The position numbers were made by a program, and so were the translations under genes. Source: Glaciimonas soli (GTDB taxonomy: Bacteria > Pseudomonadota > Gammaproteobacteria > Burkholderiales > Burkholderiaceae_D). From it: a DNA stretch of 64,000 bases. Positions 16,556 to 24,867 of this stretch are shown one piece after another. The DNA lies in the NCBI RefSeq assembly GCF_009497155.1, contig NZ_WINI01000001.1, forward strand, positions 868,001-932,000. The letters are read 5' to 3'. The stretch's first letter is position 1; each line of letters starts with the position of its first letter. The notes under the pieces were generated by a model that ran no database searches, was not told where the DNA came from, and saw only the letters and a list, made by a program, of their open reading frames with translations.

Positions 16556-17560
16556 TCAATGCACGCCTATCAGCATTAACCCACCCGCAAACACCAGATA
16601 CAAAATACCAAAACAAGCCAATCGCCCACCGGTTAACATCCCTTTGCGTAACAACAGGTATAAGCCAGCAATCGACAGCATGGTGACGACGCCAGCCCAA
16701 ATCAACGCACCGTCCAACATCCACGGCGTGAAAATCAATACCAATGCGGTTGGAATAGTCGCTTGTATCATCATCGCGCCGCTGATATTGCTGAGTGCCA
16801 ACGTTTGTTTGCCCTGACGCACCCAAATCACGGCATTGAGTATTTCTGGCAATTCAGTCGCAATTGGACTCAGCAACAAAGCGACCAGATGCGGCGAAAT
16901 GCCAAGCCACGGCGCCATTGCGCCTAGCTGGGAGACGAACAATTGCGAACTAATAAAAATGACCACTAACGCTACTAACGTTTGGAGTACTGCCCATGCC
17001 AGACTCGGTTGTTCGTCGTGTGGCCGAAATTTTAAAGGTTCGAGATCATGTATTTCGGTATCAGCATGATCTTCCTTGCGCATTTCACCCCAGATGTAAG
17101 CACCATAGGCGAGTAAAAATAAAATCCCCAGCCACGGCTTAATCGCAAATGCGACCAGGCCAAGACTGATTTTGAGAATAAATATCCCCATGAACCAGGC
17201 TTGATCACGACTCAAACGTGCGCCATCTGCAGCCGAAAGCAAAATATTGCCTAATTTTTTCCGGTTCAAGATAAACATCAAACCGACTACCGCATAGGCG
17301 ATCGTCCCCAGCGCCAACGGCCCACCAAGCGCAGCACCAACGCCAATATCTTTATGGGCGGCATCACGGCCAAATACCACGGCGACAAAAGTCACCACCG
17401 TTTCAGGCAACGCAGTCCCAAAAGCCGCCAGTACCGTACCGACAGCGCTTTGCGCAATTCCCAGGCGCCGCCCGACCCATTCAATGCTATTGACGAAGTA
17501 TTCGCAGGAAAGATAGATGACTATTGCTGAGCCAAGCAACAAGGCAATCGTCAATATCAT
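16556..17560 (-). CDS. CaCA-family sodium/calcium-type cation antiporter under Mn2+ riboswitch control
   Basis: ATG 17560 (334 residues) has a good AGGAG site 7 bases upstream and starts directly with a membrane helix; the longer frame reads into the riboswitch. The protein contains two alpha-repeat motifs of the Ca2+/cation antiporter superfamily, GTVLAAFGTALPETVVTF (about 41-58) and ALLLSPIATELPEILNAVIW (about 225-245), each with the conserved acidic residue in the P-E segment. Helices surround a polar central loop (MRKEDHADTEIHDLEPL). Family members exchange Ca2+ or other cations for H+ or Na+. The yybP-ykoY aptamer at 17713-17833 in its leader indicates induction by Mn2+, so Mn2+ export is the likeliest role here (inference). 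Confidence 0.85.
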   Translation of the reverse strand: MILTIALLLGSAIVIYLSCEYFVNSIEWVGRRLGIAQSAVGTVLAAFGTALPETVVTFVAVVFGRDAAHKDIGVGAALGGPLALGTIAYAVVGLMFILNRKKLGNILLSAADGARLSRDQAWFMGIFILKISLGLVAFAIKPWLGILFLLAYGAYIWGEMRKEDHADTEIHDLEPLKFRPHDEQPSLAWAVLQTLVALVVIFISSQLFVSQLGAMAPWLGISPHLVALLLSPIATELPEILNAVIWVRQGKQTLALSNISGAMMIQATIPTALVLIFTPWMLDGALIWAGVVTMLSIAGLYLLLRKGMLTGGRLACFGILYLVFAGGLMLIGVH

Positions 17561-17657
17561 GCGAACGCTCCTGATTGAGGAACAACAGAAATAAAAACAA
17601 ATAAGGAAATGAAGCGTAAAGAAAAATGAGACGACTGAAACATGGTGACATCCTGGG

Positions 17658-17697
17658 AGCCGGGCAATGACGAATGGCACAACACCTTTGCCCGGCT
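17658..17697 (-). promoter_or_regulatory. Expression-platform hairpin of the riboswitch
   Basis: On the minus-strand RNA, AGCCGGGCAA pairs with UUGCCCGGCU, a 10-bp stem about 100 nt upstream of the start codon. Its 5' arm contains CAAAGGU, which is complementary to ACCUUUG in the 3' strand of the aptamer P1 helix, so the two pairings are mutually exclusive. No U-tract follows directly. Confidence 0.55.
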
Positions 17698-17712
17698 GGG
17701 TAAAGTGATGTA

Positions 17713-17833
17713 CCAAAGGTCTTGCCAACCAATCAAACCAGATGGTTGCGCATGCCATGGCAAAAAGTGCCAAGTATGTTGACATGCGCTCTTTGTCATT
17801 TATTGACTGACAAAGCAGGCTACTCCCCTAAGG
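17713..17833 (-). ncRNA. yybP-ykoY (manganese) riboswitch aptamer
   Basis: Reading the minus strand, the leader carries the family signatures in order. The L1 motif CCUUAGGGGAGUAGC (GGGGAGUAG at 17820-17828) is followed by a hairpin CUUUGUCA/UGACAAAG, then the L3 motif GUCAACAUACUUGGC (17767-17783) inside a GCGCAUG/CAUGCGC helix. It closes with GGCAAGACCUUUGG (17713-17726), whose CCUUUGG pairs with CCUUAGG. These match the known yybP-ykoY aptamer, which binds Mn2+ at the docked L1-L3 interface and turns on Mn export genes. It sits 153 nt upstream of the CaCA antiporter start. I have not run a covariance search; the call rests on motif content, order and spacing. Confidence 0.88.
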
Positions 17834-17975
17834 AAGGCGCAATTTTAGCACCTAAGAACGATGACGACAATCTCTCTCGCCTTACGCTTTCACTTATTCA
17901 TGTCTGCATTTGCGCCTTATATAACAAAATTACTGATAATCTTTTTACAAGATAATTTTTATCAGAGGCGCAAAT

Positions 17976-18851
17976 ATGCAGAAACTATCCCCCTTCAAAA
18001 AATTGGGTTTGTCAGTACTCATCGCCAGTTGCTTTTTGACACCTTCACCACGAACATTTGCCAAAAACGTGCGGCCTCCATTGATGCTGGCCAATCCCTA
18101 TCATCCAGGCGTCCGTCTTGCAGATTATTGGGTCAGTGAAAAATACGATGGCGTACGAGGCTATTGGGATGGGCAAGCATTATGGACCCGTGGCGGCGAG
18201 CCAGTGCACGCACCTGCATGGTTTACCGCTAACTGGCCGAAAACTGCCATGGATGGCGAGCTTTGGGTCGCGCACGAACAATTTGAACAAGCGGTTTCCA
18301 CCGTGCGTCAACAAACCCCGGACGATGCAGCATGGCGCAGGATGCATTTCATGGTATTCGACGTGCCAGCCTATCCAGGCACATTCGATGAACGCATTCG
18401 CGTTTTAAAAGATCTCATCCATAAGCTGGCAAAACCATGGGTTGTGTACGTTACACAAACCAAAGTGAGTGATCAGAAAAGCCTGGACAGCATGCTCGCA
18501 CAAGTTATCAAACTGGGCGGTGAAGGTCTGGCTCTGCATCGTGGCGACTCATACTATCGCGGGGTACGTAGCGATGATTTACTCAAAATAAAACCGCATA
18601 CAGATGCCGAAGCAAAAATCATTGCCATCATTCCTGGCAAAGGCAAATATCACGGCATGATGGGGGCATTGCTGGTTGAAACAGAGGATGGTCAGCGCTT
18701 TCGCATTGGCTCTGGTTTCAATGATAAAGATAGACATTCACCGCCCGTTATCGGCAGTTGGGTAACTTATCGTTATCGCGGCATGACAGCGCGTGCGATA
18801 CCCCGACATGCAACGTTTATGCGGATACGGAAAGATGTGGCGCAACGATAA
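17976..18851 (+). CDS. Secreted minimal ATP-dependent DNA ligase (LigE-type)
   Basis: The 291-residue protein begins with a signal peptide (LGLSVLIASCFLTPSPRTFA) and then a small nucleotidyltransferase plus OB-fold. Motif I is SEKYDGVRGYW with the adenylated Lys at about 56, motif III is MDGELWVAHEQFEQAVSTVR, motif IV is GGEGLALHRGDSYYRG and motif V is DDLLKIKPHTDAEAKII. The OB-fold part has GMMGALLVETEDGQRFRIGSGFNDKDR. This is the Lig E class of minimal bacterial ATP ligases, predicted periplasmic in several proteobacteria and linked to competence or biofilm DNA. It is a single gene, divergent from the antiporter leader, and no competence gene is nearby. Confidence 0.9.
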   Translation: MQKLSPFKKLGLSVLIASCFLTPSPRTFAKNVRPPLMLANPYHPGVRLADYWVSEKYDGVRGYWDGQALWTRGGEPVHAPAWFTANWPKTAMDGELWVAHEQFEQAVSTVRQQTPDDAAWRRMHFMVFDVPAYPGTFDERIRVLKDLIHKLAKPWVVYVTQTKVSDQKSLDSMLAQVIKLGGEGLALHRGDSYYRGVRSDDLLKIKPHTDAEAKIIAIIPGKGKYHGMMGALLVETEDGQRFRIGSGFNDKDRHSPPVIGSWVTYRYRGMTARAIPRHATFMRIRKDVAQR

Positions 18852-18866
18852 GTTTATCGGGATTTT

Positions 18867-19682
18867 TTACGCTTTTTCACGTGGCATAAAAATCTGCCGA
18901 TCACCATGCTGTATTACCTCAATCTGATGTCCAAGACAATGACTGAGCAACGGTGCGGTCATTACTTCAGCAATTGAACCGGCTTGCCACGCACCATCGC
19001 CCATCAACAACAGCGCATGCGTGGCGACGCTACGTGTCAGGTTCAAATCGTGACTTACCATGACGATCGCTTTGTTTGGCATATCTGGTGTATCTGAATG
19101 GGTTACCTGTCTTAACTTATCCAGCAATTGCATCACACTGACTTGGTGGCCCACATCTAAGGCATTGGCTGGCTCATCCAGCAACAACAGCGGGGTCTCT
19201 TGCGCCAATACCGCGGCAATCGCGACACGTTGCCGCTCACCGCCAGATAAGGTACGTACATCGCGATCCGCCAATGCAGCGACATCCAACATCTCCAACG
19301 CTTGGTAAGCCTTTTCATAATCTGCGGTGGATTCCCAATACTGACCGTCATGATAAGGATGCCTCGCAGCCAATACGGTTTCGATCACGCGATAACCAAA
19401 AGCATCAATACTGCTTTGCGATAAATATGCCCTTGCACGCGCCAATTCTTGTAGCGAGCAACTGGACAAAGGCTTATCGTTGATACGTATTTCTCCGCCG
19501 TCGACTGCGCGCAATCCAGCCAGACTACGCACTAATGTGCTTTTGCCAGCACCATTGCGACCGATCACGCACCAGCACTCTCCAGATTGAATTTTCCAAT
19601 TCAATCCATCAACCAATTTGCGGTCGCGATGGTGATCACGAATACGCAGTTGTAAATCAAATGTTTGTAGTAGCGTTGTCAT
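18867..19682 (-). CDS. ABC transporter ATPase, FecE/BtuD-like
   Basis: The 271-residue ATPase has intact motifs: Walker A GRNGAGKSTL (about 42-51), Q-loop LSQSSIDAFGYRV, signature LSGGERQRVAIAA, Walker B LLLLDEPANALD and switch His in VMVSHDLN. It belongs to the group energising FecCD/BtuC-type permeases for cobalamin, heme or ferric siderophores. The permease lies directly upstream at 19895-20944, separated by a 165-bp inverted-repeat element. No substrate-binding protein is next to them, so B12 versus siderophore cannot be decided. I looked for a cobalamin riboswitch upstream of the permease and saw none. Confidence 0.9.
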   Translation of the reverse strand: MTTLLQTFDLQLRIRDHHRDRKLVDGLNWKIQSGECWCVIGRNGAGKSTLVRSLAGLRAVDGGEIRINDKPLSSCSLQELARARAYLSQSSIDAFGYRVIETVLAARHPYHDGQYWESTADYEKAYQALEMLDVAALADRDVRTLSGGERQRVAIAAVLAQETPLLLLDEPANALDVGHQVSVMQLLDKLRQVTHSDTPDMPNKAIVMVSHDLNLTRSVATHALLLMGDGAWQAGSIAEVMTAPLLSHCLGHQIEVIQHGDRQIFMPREKA

Positions 19683-19724
19683 GCGTGCCTGTCTGCTTTC
19701 ATTTAGCCATCCTCACTTTTTAAT

Positions 19725-19889
19725 GACTTACGCAGAACTGGGCTGTGTGTGGCATTTTTTCTCAGAAAAGGCGGGATCAAAAAAGAAGGAAATTAACGTA
19801 AAAAATGTTCACTCAAACATAACTTTCACTGAGATCTGCATCATCAGACCGTGAGAAAAAATGCCACACAGCCCAGTTCTGCGTAAGTC
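19725..19889. repeat. 165-bp inverted-repeat (MITE-like) element between permease and ATPase genes
   Basis: The left arm 19725-19765 and right arm 19851-19889 are inverted copies, starting GACTTACGCAGAACTGGGCT and ending with its complement AGCCCAGTTCTGCGTAAGTC. They differ by one 2-bp gap (an extra GT in the left arm) and the last base. The 85 bp between the arms hold no gene. Such terminal repeats resemble insertion-sequence ends, suggesting a non-autonomous element. The flanks show no exact target-site duplication (TTTTTAAT left, CTTTTTCA right). Confidence 0.75.
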
Positions 19890-19894
19890 CTTTT

Positions 19895-20944
19895 TCATTT
19901 CTTCCGAATATGATGCAACTGAATTAAAAAAGCTGGCACACCAATCAACGCGGTGATCACACCAACCGGCAATTGCTGCGGGGCCAATATGCTACGCGCC
20001 AAGGTGTCGGCTAACACAAGAAAAATACCACCAGCCAATGTCGCAGAAGGTAATAACAAACGGTGATCCGGTCCTAGAGCAAAACGACAGGCATGCGGCA
20101 CAATCAAGCCAACAAAGCCAATGGCACCGGCACTACTGACTGTGCAAGCCGTTAATAACGCCGAACAAAAAAACAGGCTTTTTTTGAGTGAGCCAACTTC
20201 AATTCCCAGTGTGGCGGCGACTTCTGCATGTAGCACCATGACGTTGATATGCCGTGCCTTACGTAAAGCAAAAATTATCGCTGCACCGAGTACCAGCCAT
20301 GGCAGCCAGCGCAACTGCGCCCCCGATAAATCACCCATCAGCCAAAACACCATGCTACGCAAGCGACCATCTGGAGCAATGGTCAACATCAACGTCACCA
20401 ACGCACCGCAACCGGATGCGACAATCACGCCGGTGAGCAATAACAATTGCCCCGGATAACTACTTGAAATTCCGCTACGCAAATCACGGTAAGCCAAGCC
20501 GAACAACAAGAACGCCACCGTTATTGCTCCTGCAAAGGCTGCAAGGTCAATCATCCAGGCGACGCTACAAAACAACATCGCGGCCAGCGCACCCACTGCT
20601 GCGCCACCGGAAACGCCGAGGACATAAGGGTCAGCCAAGGGATTGCGTAACAACGCTTGCATCATCACTCCGGCCAACGACAACATTGCTCCCGTAACGA
20701 AGCCTGATAAAGCGCGCTCTAAACGTAATTCCAATAATGTCGCTGTCATCGAACTGGGATGACCTCCCAGCACTTCACCAAAAGCATGTAATAAATCTGA
20801 GAAAGGTAAAGCAACCGAACCCATTGCAGAAGCAAATATCAGGCTCAAGACTGCACATAAAATTAAACTCCCCAACGTCACTAAAGCACGCTGCGAATCA
20901 TGTGCACTGCTTGTCTGCGTTGATGCTCTGGAGGTATTTTTCAT
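19895..20944 (-). CDS. FecCD/BtuC-family ABC permease
   Basis: The 349-residue protein is a multi-helix membrane permease. It shows the FecCD pattern: LRLERALSGFVTGAMLSLAGVMMQALLRNPLADPYVLGVSGGAAVGA (about 78-125), a central GDLSGAQLRWLPWL, and the cytoplasmic coupling segment GAIGFVGLIVPHACRFALGPDHR (about 265-287), ending LPVGVITALIGVPAFLIQL. It imports cobalamin, heme or a ferric siderophore together with the ATPase at 18867-19682. The region upstream contains a hairpin (20998-21034) that ends the preceding transcript. No periplasmic binding protein gene is adjacent. Confidence 0.9.
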   Translation of the reverse strand: MKNTSRASTQTSSAHDSQRALVTLGSLILCAVLSLIFASAMGSVALPFSDLLHAFGEVLGGHPSSMTATLLELRLERALSGFVTGAMLSLAGVMMQALLRNPLADPYVLGVSGGAAVGALAAMLFCSVAWMIDLAAFAGAITVAFLLFGLAYRDLRSGISSSYPGQLLLLTGVIVASGCGALVTLMLTIAPDGRLRSMVFWLMGDLSGAQLRWLPWLVLGAAIIFALRKARHINVMVLHAEVAATLGIEVGSLKKSLFFCSALLTACTVSSAGAIGFVGLIVPHACRFALGPDHRLLLPSATLAGGIFLVLADTLARSILAPQQLPVGVITALIGVPAFLIQLHHIRKK

Positions 20945-20997
20945 GGTGTTATATTGATGCGAGGTCTACCGACTACCCCGACCTGCACAGCGCACAA

Positions 20998-21034
20998 ATA
21001 AATCAACCACGTTCAATGAACGTGGTTGATTTAT
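20998..21034. terminator. Perfect hairpin between ankyrin and permease genes
   Basis: ATAAATCAACCACGTTCA pairs perfectly with TGAACGTGGTTGATTTAT, an 18-bp stem with almost no loop. AT-rich ends make it plausible as a terminator for the minus-strand TatD/ankyrin unit. Confidence 0.7.
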
Positions 21035-21098
21035 GTTCTATGCAAGCTATTTATGCTGATTATTTAATGACGCTATTTTCAGCAGACTCACGTGTTTC

Positions 21099-21812
21099 TT
21101 AATTTCCCTGCATGCCATCTGCTTTACTTGGCGGTGCTTTAAATTTTTTGTAAAAATCCATTGCACTCATGCCGACATCGTTCTTGAGAGTCGCGTTGGC
21201 ACCTGCTTTTTCCAACAAGTCCATCGTGTCCGTTTTACCACTACGTGCAGCCATCATCAGCGGCGTTGTTTTATTTGGTGAAAGTGCATTCACCTGCGCG
21301 CCGGCCTTCAATAATATTTGCACGATTTCGCCGTTACCTGCCGCGGCAGCGTAATGTAGTGGCGCCCAACCGGCTTTATTTACTGCGGCGCCTTTGGCTA
21401 ACAGGGCTTTGACTGCTTCCACGTTGTTTTTATACGATGCAACCATCAACGCTGTGTCACCATTGGTGGCCTGCGCATTAAGATCTACTCCTTTGGCATC
21501 CAAAAGTACATTGAATGATTTCATGGAGTTTTCCTGGACGGCCAAAATCAAGCCAGTATTGCCACGCTCACCACCTTTAACGTTCGGATTTAACCCTGCA
21601 TCCAATAGTTTTGGGATGCCGCGATAATCATCGAGTGAAATTAATTTAAAGAACTCATCAGTTGGCGCTGCATGACTTTGTACAGGCAAACTAGCCATGC
21701 TCATCGCAAAAGTGACGCCCAGAACAGTCGATAGCAAAGTACGGTGACCGCGCGGACGATTTGCTTGCGCTAATTTTGCGGCGATTTTTTTGGTGAAATT
21801 AAACATGCGCAT
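21099..21812 (-). CDS. Secreted ankyrin-repeat protein
   Basis: The 237-residue protein has a long N-terminal signal (residues about 20-50, GHRTLLSTVLGVTFAMSMASLPVQSHA) and then about four to five ankyrin repeats: NTGLILAVQENSMKSFNVLLDAKGVDLNAQ, GDTALMVASYKNNVEAVKALLAKGAAVNK, WAPLHYAAAAGNGEIVQILLKAGAQVNA and TTPLMMAARSGKTDTMDLLEKAGA. Ankyrin repeats bind proteins; the partner is unknown. The start ATG 21812 follows AGGAGAAG and lies inside the end of tatD (14-bp overlap), so it is co-translated with tatD. Periplasmic ankyrin proteins have been tied to catalase or oxidative-stress functions elsewhere, but nothing here shows this. Confidence 0.88.
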   Translation of the reverse strand: MRMFNFTKKIAAKLAQANRPRGHRTLLSTVLGVTFAMSMASLPVQSHAAPTDEFFKLISLDDYRGIPKLLDAGLNPNVKGGERGNTGLILAVQENSMKSFNVLLDAKGVDLNAQATNGDTALMVASYKNNVEAVKALLAKGAAVNKAGWAPLHYAAAAGNGEIVQILLKAGAQVNALSPNKTTPLMMAARSGKTDTMDLLEKAGANATLKNDVGMSAMDFYKKFKAPPSKADGMQGN

Positions 21813-22599
21813 CCATCTTCTCCTGAGGAAGGTTAAACAATTTAAAAAAATTATCCGTCGTTTGCTGAGCTACTTGCGCCACAGGCACACCTTTAAGATC
21901 TGCCAAAAACTCAGCCACATACTTCACTAATCCTGGCTCATTCATTTTTCCACGGTGCGGCACCGGCGCCAGATAGGGTGAGTCAGTTTCAATTAAGGTT
22001 TGCTCTAGAGGAACGGCAAGCGCGACCGCCTGTAAATCTTTGGCGCTCTTGAAAGTGACGATACCAGAAAATGAAATATAAAACCCCATTTTCGTGGCCG
22101 CTTCCGCCACGGCCAGAGACTCAGTAAAGCAGTGCATGACGCCGCCAGCGCCGCCAGCATCAGTTCCCGCGCCTTCCTCTTGCATGATACGTATCGTGTC
22201 TTCAGACGCCGCTCGGGTGTGAATAATCAAAGGTTTTCCCGTCGCACGCGATGCGCGGATATGGCGACGAAATCGCTCACGCTGCCATTCCAAATCACCT
22301 TGCAAACGATAATAATCGAGCCCGGTTTCGCCAATGGCGATAATTTTCGGGTGATTGGAAAGCGCAATCAGCTCTTCGACCGTTGGTTCTGGCGTATCTT
22401 CATAATCCGGGTGAACTCCAACGGAAGCATAGATGTGCGGATACGCTTCAGCCAGCGCCAGCACTTGCGGGAAATCAGGCAAATCAACGGAAACGCATAA
22501 GGCATGCGTCACACGATTTTGCGCCATCTTATCAAGAATCTCCGGCATCCTGACAGCCAGCTCCGGAAAATTGATGTGGCAATGAGAGTCAATATACAT
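21799..22599 (-). CDS. tatD: TatD-family metal-dependent DNase/hydrolase
   Basis: I choose ATG 22599 (266 residues), where the family begins with YIDSHCHINFPEL; the longer frame adds an unrelated hydrophobic lead. Metal and active-site motifs are DSHCHI (N-terminus), VGVHPDYED (about 75-83), IGETGLDYYR, LIIHTRAASEDT, GVMHCFTES and LIETDSPYLAPVPHRGKMNEP. TatD/YcfH proteins are TIM-barrel hydrolases with DNase activity on damaged DNA ends. It overlaps the ankyrin gene by 14 bp. Confidence 0.92.
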   Translation of the reverse strand: MYIDSHCHINFPELAVRMPEILDKMAQNRVTHALCVSVDLPDFPQVLALAEAYPHIYASVGVHPDYEDTPEPTVEELIALSNHPKIIAIGETGLDYYRLQGDLEWQRERFRRHIRASRATGKPLIIHTRAASEDTIRIMQEEGAGTDAGGAGGVMHCFTESLAVAEAATKMGFYISFSGIVTFKSAKDLQAVALAVPLEQTLIETDSPYLAPVPHRGKMNEPGLVKYVAEFLADLKGVPVAQVAQQTTDNFFKLFNLPQEKMDAHV

Positions 22600-22665
22600 A
22601 GACGAATTATATAGAATAAAAGCGAGAGCTAAAGCGAGAGCAACTGAGCGTAAAAGCATTAGACG

Positions 22666-22696
22666 AAAAAAATCCCCGGCGTACCGGGGATTTTTT
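22666..22696. terminator. Intrinsic terminator of the cold-shock gene
   Basis: AAAAAATCCCCGG-CGTA-CCGGGGATTTTTT is a GC-rich stem with A and T tracts on both sides, placed 38 bp after the cold-shock stop codon on the minus strand. Confidence 0.92.
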
Positions 22697-22733
22697 ATAT
22701 GCTTGATTCAGCTCTTACAATTTCTTGACGAAA

Positions 22734-22937
22734 TTAGATAGCTTGAATGTTCGAAGCTTGCTTGCCCTTAGGGCCAGTAGTTACTTCGAAAGAAACACGT
22801 TGGTTCTCTTGCAGTGATTTGAAACCACTTGAGTTGATAGCTGAGAAATGCGCGAACAAATCCTCACCACCTTCATCAGGAGTGATAAAACCAAAACCTT
22901 TTGAATCATTGAACCATTTTACGATACCAGTTGCCAT
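22734..22937 (-). CDS. Cold-shock protein (CspA family)
   Basis: The real start is ATG 22937 (67 residues), with AGGAA a few bases upstream. The protein is the canonical single cold-shock domain: [31 protein letters not shown] contains both RNA-binding motifs (KGFGFI and DLFAHF), followed by [26 protein letters not shown]. It binds single-stranded RNA/DNA and melts RNA structure in the cytoplasm. A long untranslated leader of 150 nt or more seems likely from the large upstream spacer, as is usual for csp genes. Confidence 0.96.
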   Translation of the reverse strand: MATGIVKWFNDSKGFGFITPDEGGEDLFAHFSAINSSGFKSLQENQRVSFEVTTGPKGKQASNIQAI

Positions 22938-23466
22938 TGCATTTCCTATTTCAGTTAATTTGGGCTTGCACCCGTTAGATCGTTTGAAGCAAGAAAGGAA
23001 TGACAGACAGACTGCACCACTAGCTCGAATCTTAAACGATGCTGCATTATACCGGATAAATTGCCGATGCACATTGGAAGAATGCACAAATATTGCTTAT
23101 TCCACAATTTGACCCAAAATAAGCATGTCATCCGTTATTCCGCTCATCTCTTGCTCTGTTATCTTTATAGCTGACAATCATTACAAGTGGCAATTATTAT
23201 TGTAGCAAAACCATGAAAATGGTCATAAAACAACTTTTCCTATGTGATTTTGTTGCTTATACATCATTTGGCTGGCGCTAACTGGCATTAATTATTACTA
23301 TTTTGAAATTTTTCTGTCTCAATCCCGGTTTAACAAAAAAATCATTGCGCTTATTCCATTGTTTTAAGATAACCCGAAAAAACATCACTTTTTGTTATAA
23401 ATTCTGGGTTGAACACACATTACAGCCTTACTCCTTACCAATTTATCTTAGGCGCTATCCTTACAC
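22938..23466. other. Divergent leader region of csp and MFS genes
   Basis: This 529-bp AT-rich spacer holds the csp leader (minus) and the MFS promoter (plus). No repeat, riboswitch or clear operator was found. Confidence 0.5.
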
Positions 23467-24735
23467 ATGCCACTCCCCGCTGCTGAAATATCGCCAAAAT
23501 CTGATTCCGTATTACGCCATCGTCCGTTCCTATTGTTTTGGAATGCCCGCGTTGCCTCTACCATAGCCAGTCAAATGCAAATCGTCGCCGTTGGCTGGCA
23601 AGTGTATCAATTGACGGGCAGTGCATTAGATCTTGGCATGGTCGGATTGGTGCAGTTCATACCTTCGCTGTTTTTGGCGCTGCTTGTCGGTCACGTTGCA
23701 GATCGCTTTGATCGCCGCAAAATAGCACGCATTTGTTTATTCATCGAAGGCTTGGCCGCAGCTGTCATGGCGGTCGGCAGCATGCAAGGATGGCTCACCA
23801 AGGAGGCGATTTTTGCTGTTGTTTTCATTCTCGGCGCTTCACGTGCATTTGAAAAACCGACATTACAGGCACTAGTACCAGGCTTGGTTCCCGCCCACTT
23901 GTTATCGCGCGCCGTTGCCTGGGCGGCATCGGCAACGCAAACGGCAGTCATTATCGGTCCCGCTCTTGGCGGCTTCATTTACGTTGCTGGCGCTGCCACC
24001 GTATACACTTGTAGCAGCGTGTTATTTTTGCTTTCTAGCTTATTGATCAGTTTAATTCGCATCGAAAGCGCGCTACCGAAGCGCGAGCCGGCAACGTTGC
24101 AATCAGTCTTCGCAGGCATCGCTTTCATCAAGAGTCGTCCGGCAATCTTAGGGGCGATTTCTCTCGATTTATTTGCGGTACTGCTTGGCGGTGCGACCGC
24201 TTTACTTCCCATTTTTGCACATGATATTTTATCGGCAGGACCGCTCGGTTTAGGCTTGCTGCGCTCAGCGCCTGCAGTTGGCGCTTTGTCCGTTGCGATT
24301 TATCTGGCGCATTACCCGCTGAAGCGGCGCGTCGGCCGCAGCATGTTTATTGCTATTGCTGTTTTTGGCTTGGCGACAATCGTATTTGCGCTGTCTCACT
24401 CGTTTATATTATCGCTTGCCGCATTAGTCGTGCTGGGTGCATCAGACATGATCAGCGTAGTGGTGAGATCAACTTTCGTGCAACTTGAAACACCGGATGC
24501 GATGCGTGGCCGCGTCAGCGCAGTCAATTCCATTTTCATCGGCACATCCAATCAGCTTGGCGAGTTTGAGTCCGGCGTCACTGCATCTTGGTTTGGTGCC
24601 ATACCGGCCGTGGTGATCGGCGGCATCGGTACGATTACGGTGGTGGTGTTATGGATACGTTTATTCCCGGAGCTTTTCAAAGTTGATAGCCTCACGAATA
24701 CACAACAGACGCCATCAGCATCAACCAGCAAATAA
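23467..24735 (+). CDS. MFS exporter, EntS-like (DHA3 group)
   Basis: The 422-residue permease has about 12 hydrophobic helices and the MFS loop-2 motif GHVADRFDRRKIAR (about 75-88). Its opening FLLFWNARVASTIASQMQIVAVGWQVYQLTGSALDLGMVGLVQF and GASRAFEKPTLQALVPGLVPAHLLSRAVA match the DHA3/EntS-type exporters that secrete siderophores or drugs. No siderophore biosynthesis gene lies in this window, so the substrate is open. Start ATG 23467; single-gene unit. Confidence 0.88.
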   Translation: MPLPAAEISPKSDSVLRHRPFLLFWNARVASTIASQMQIVAVGWQVYQLTGSALDLGMVGLVQFIPSLFLALLVGHVADRFDRRKIARICLFIEGLAAAVMAVGSMQGWLTKEAIFAVVFILGASRAFEKPTLQALVPGLVPAHLLSRAVAWAASATQTAVIIGPALGGFIYVAGAATVYTCSSVLFLLSSLLISLIRIESALPKREPATLQSVFAGIAFIKSRPAILGAISLDLFAVLLGGATALLPIFAHDILSAGPLGLGLLRSAPAVGALSVAIYLAHYPLKRRVGRSMFIAIAVFGLATIVFALSHSFILSLAALVVLGASDMISVVVRSTFVQLETPDAMRGRVSAVNSIFIGTSNQLGEFESGVTASWFGAIPAVVIGGIGTITVVVLWIRLFPELFKVDSLTNTQQTPSASTSK

Positions 24736-24867
24736 CGCAAACCACCCATGGATGAACAGTGCGTCGTCAGCAACCGTCATCAGTTCCCGATATACTTCAT
24801 GCGAGTTAAATTTCAAACAAATAAATCATAGATTTTTTTGTAAAGACATAGCAACAAAGGAAAAAGC

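Noticed and set aside
20945-21098. Possible cobalamin riboswitch before the BtuC-like permease
   Set aside because: No B12-box or conserved junction sequence could be found; only a simple hairpin is present.
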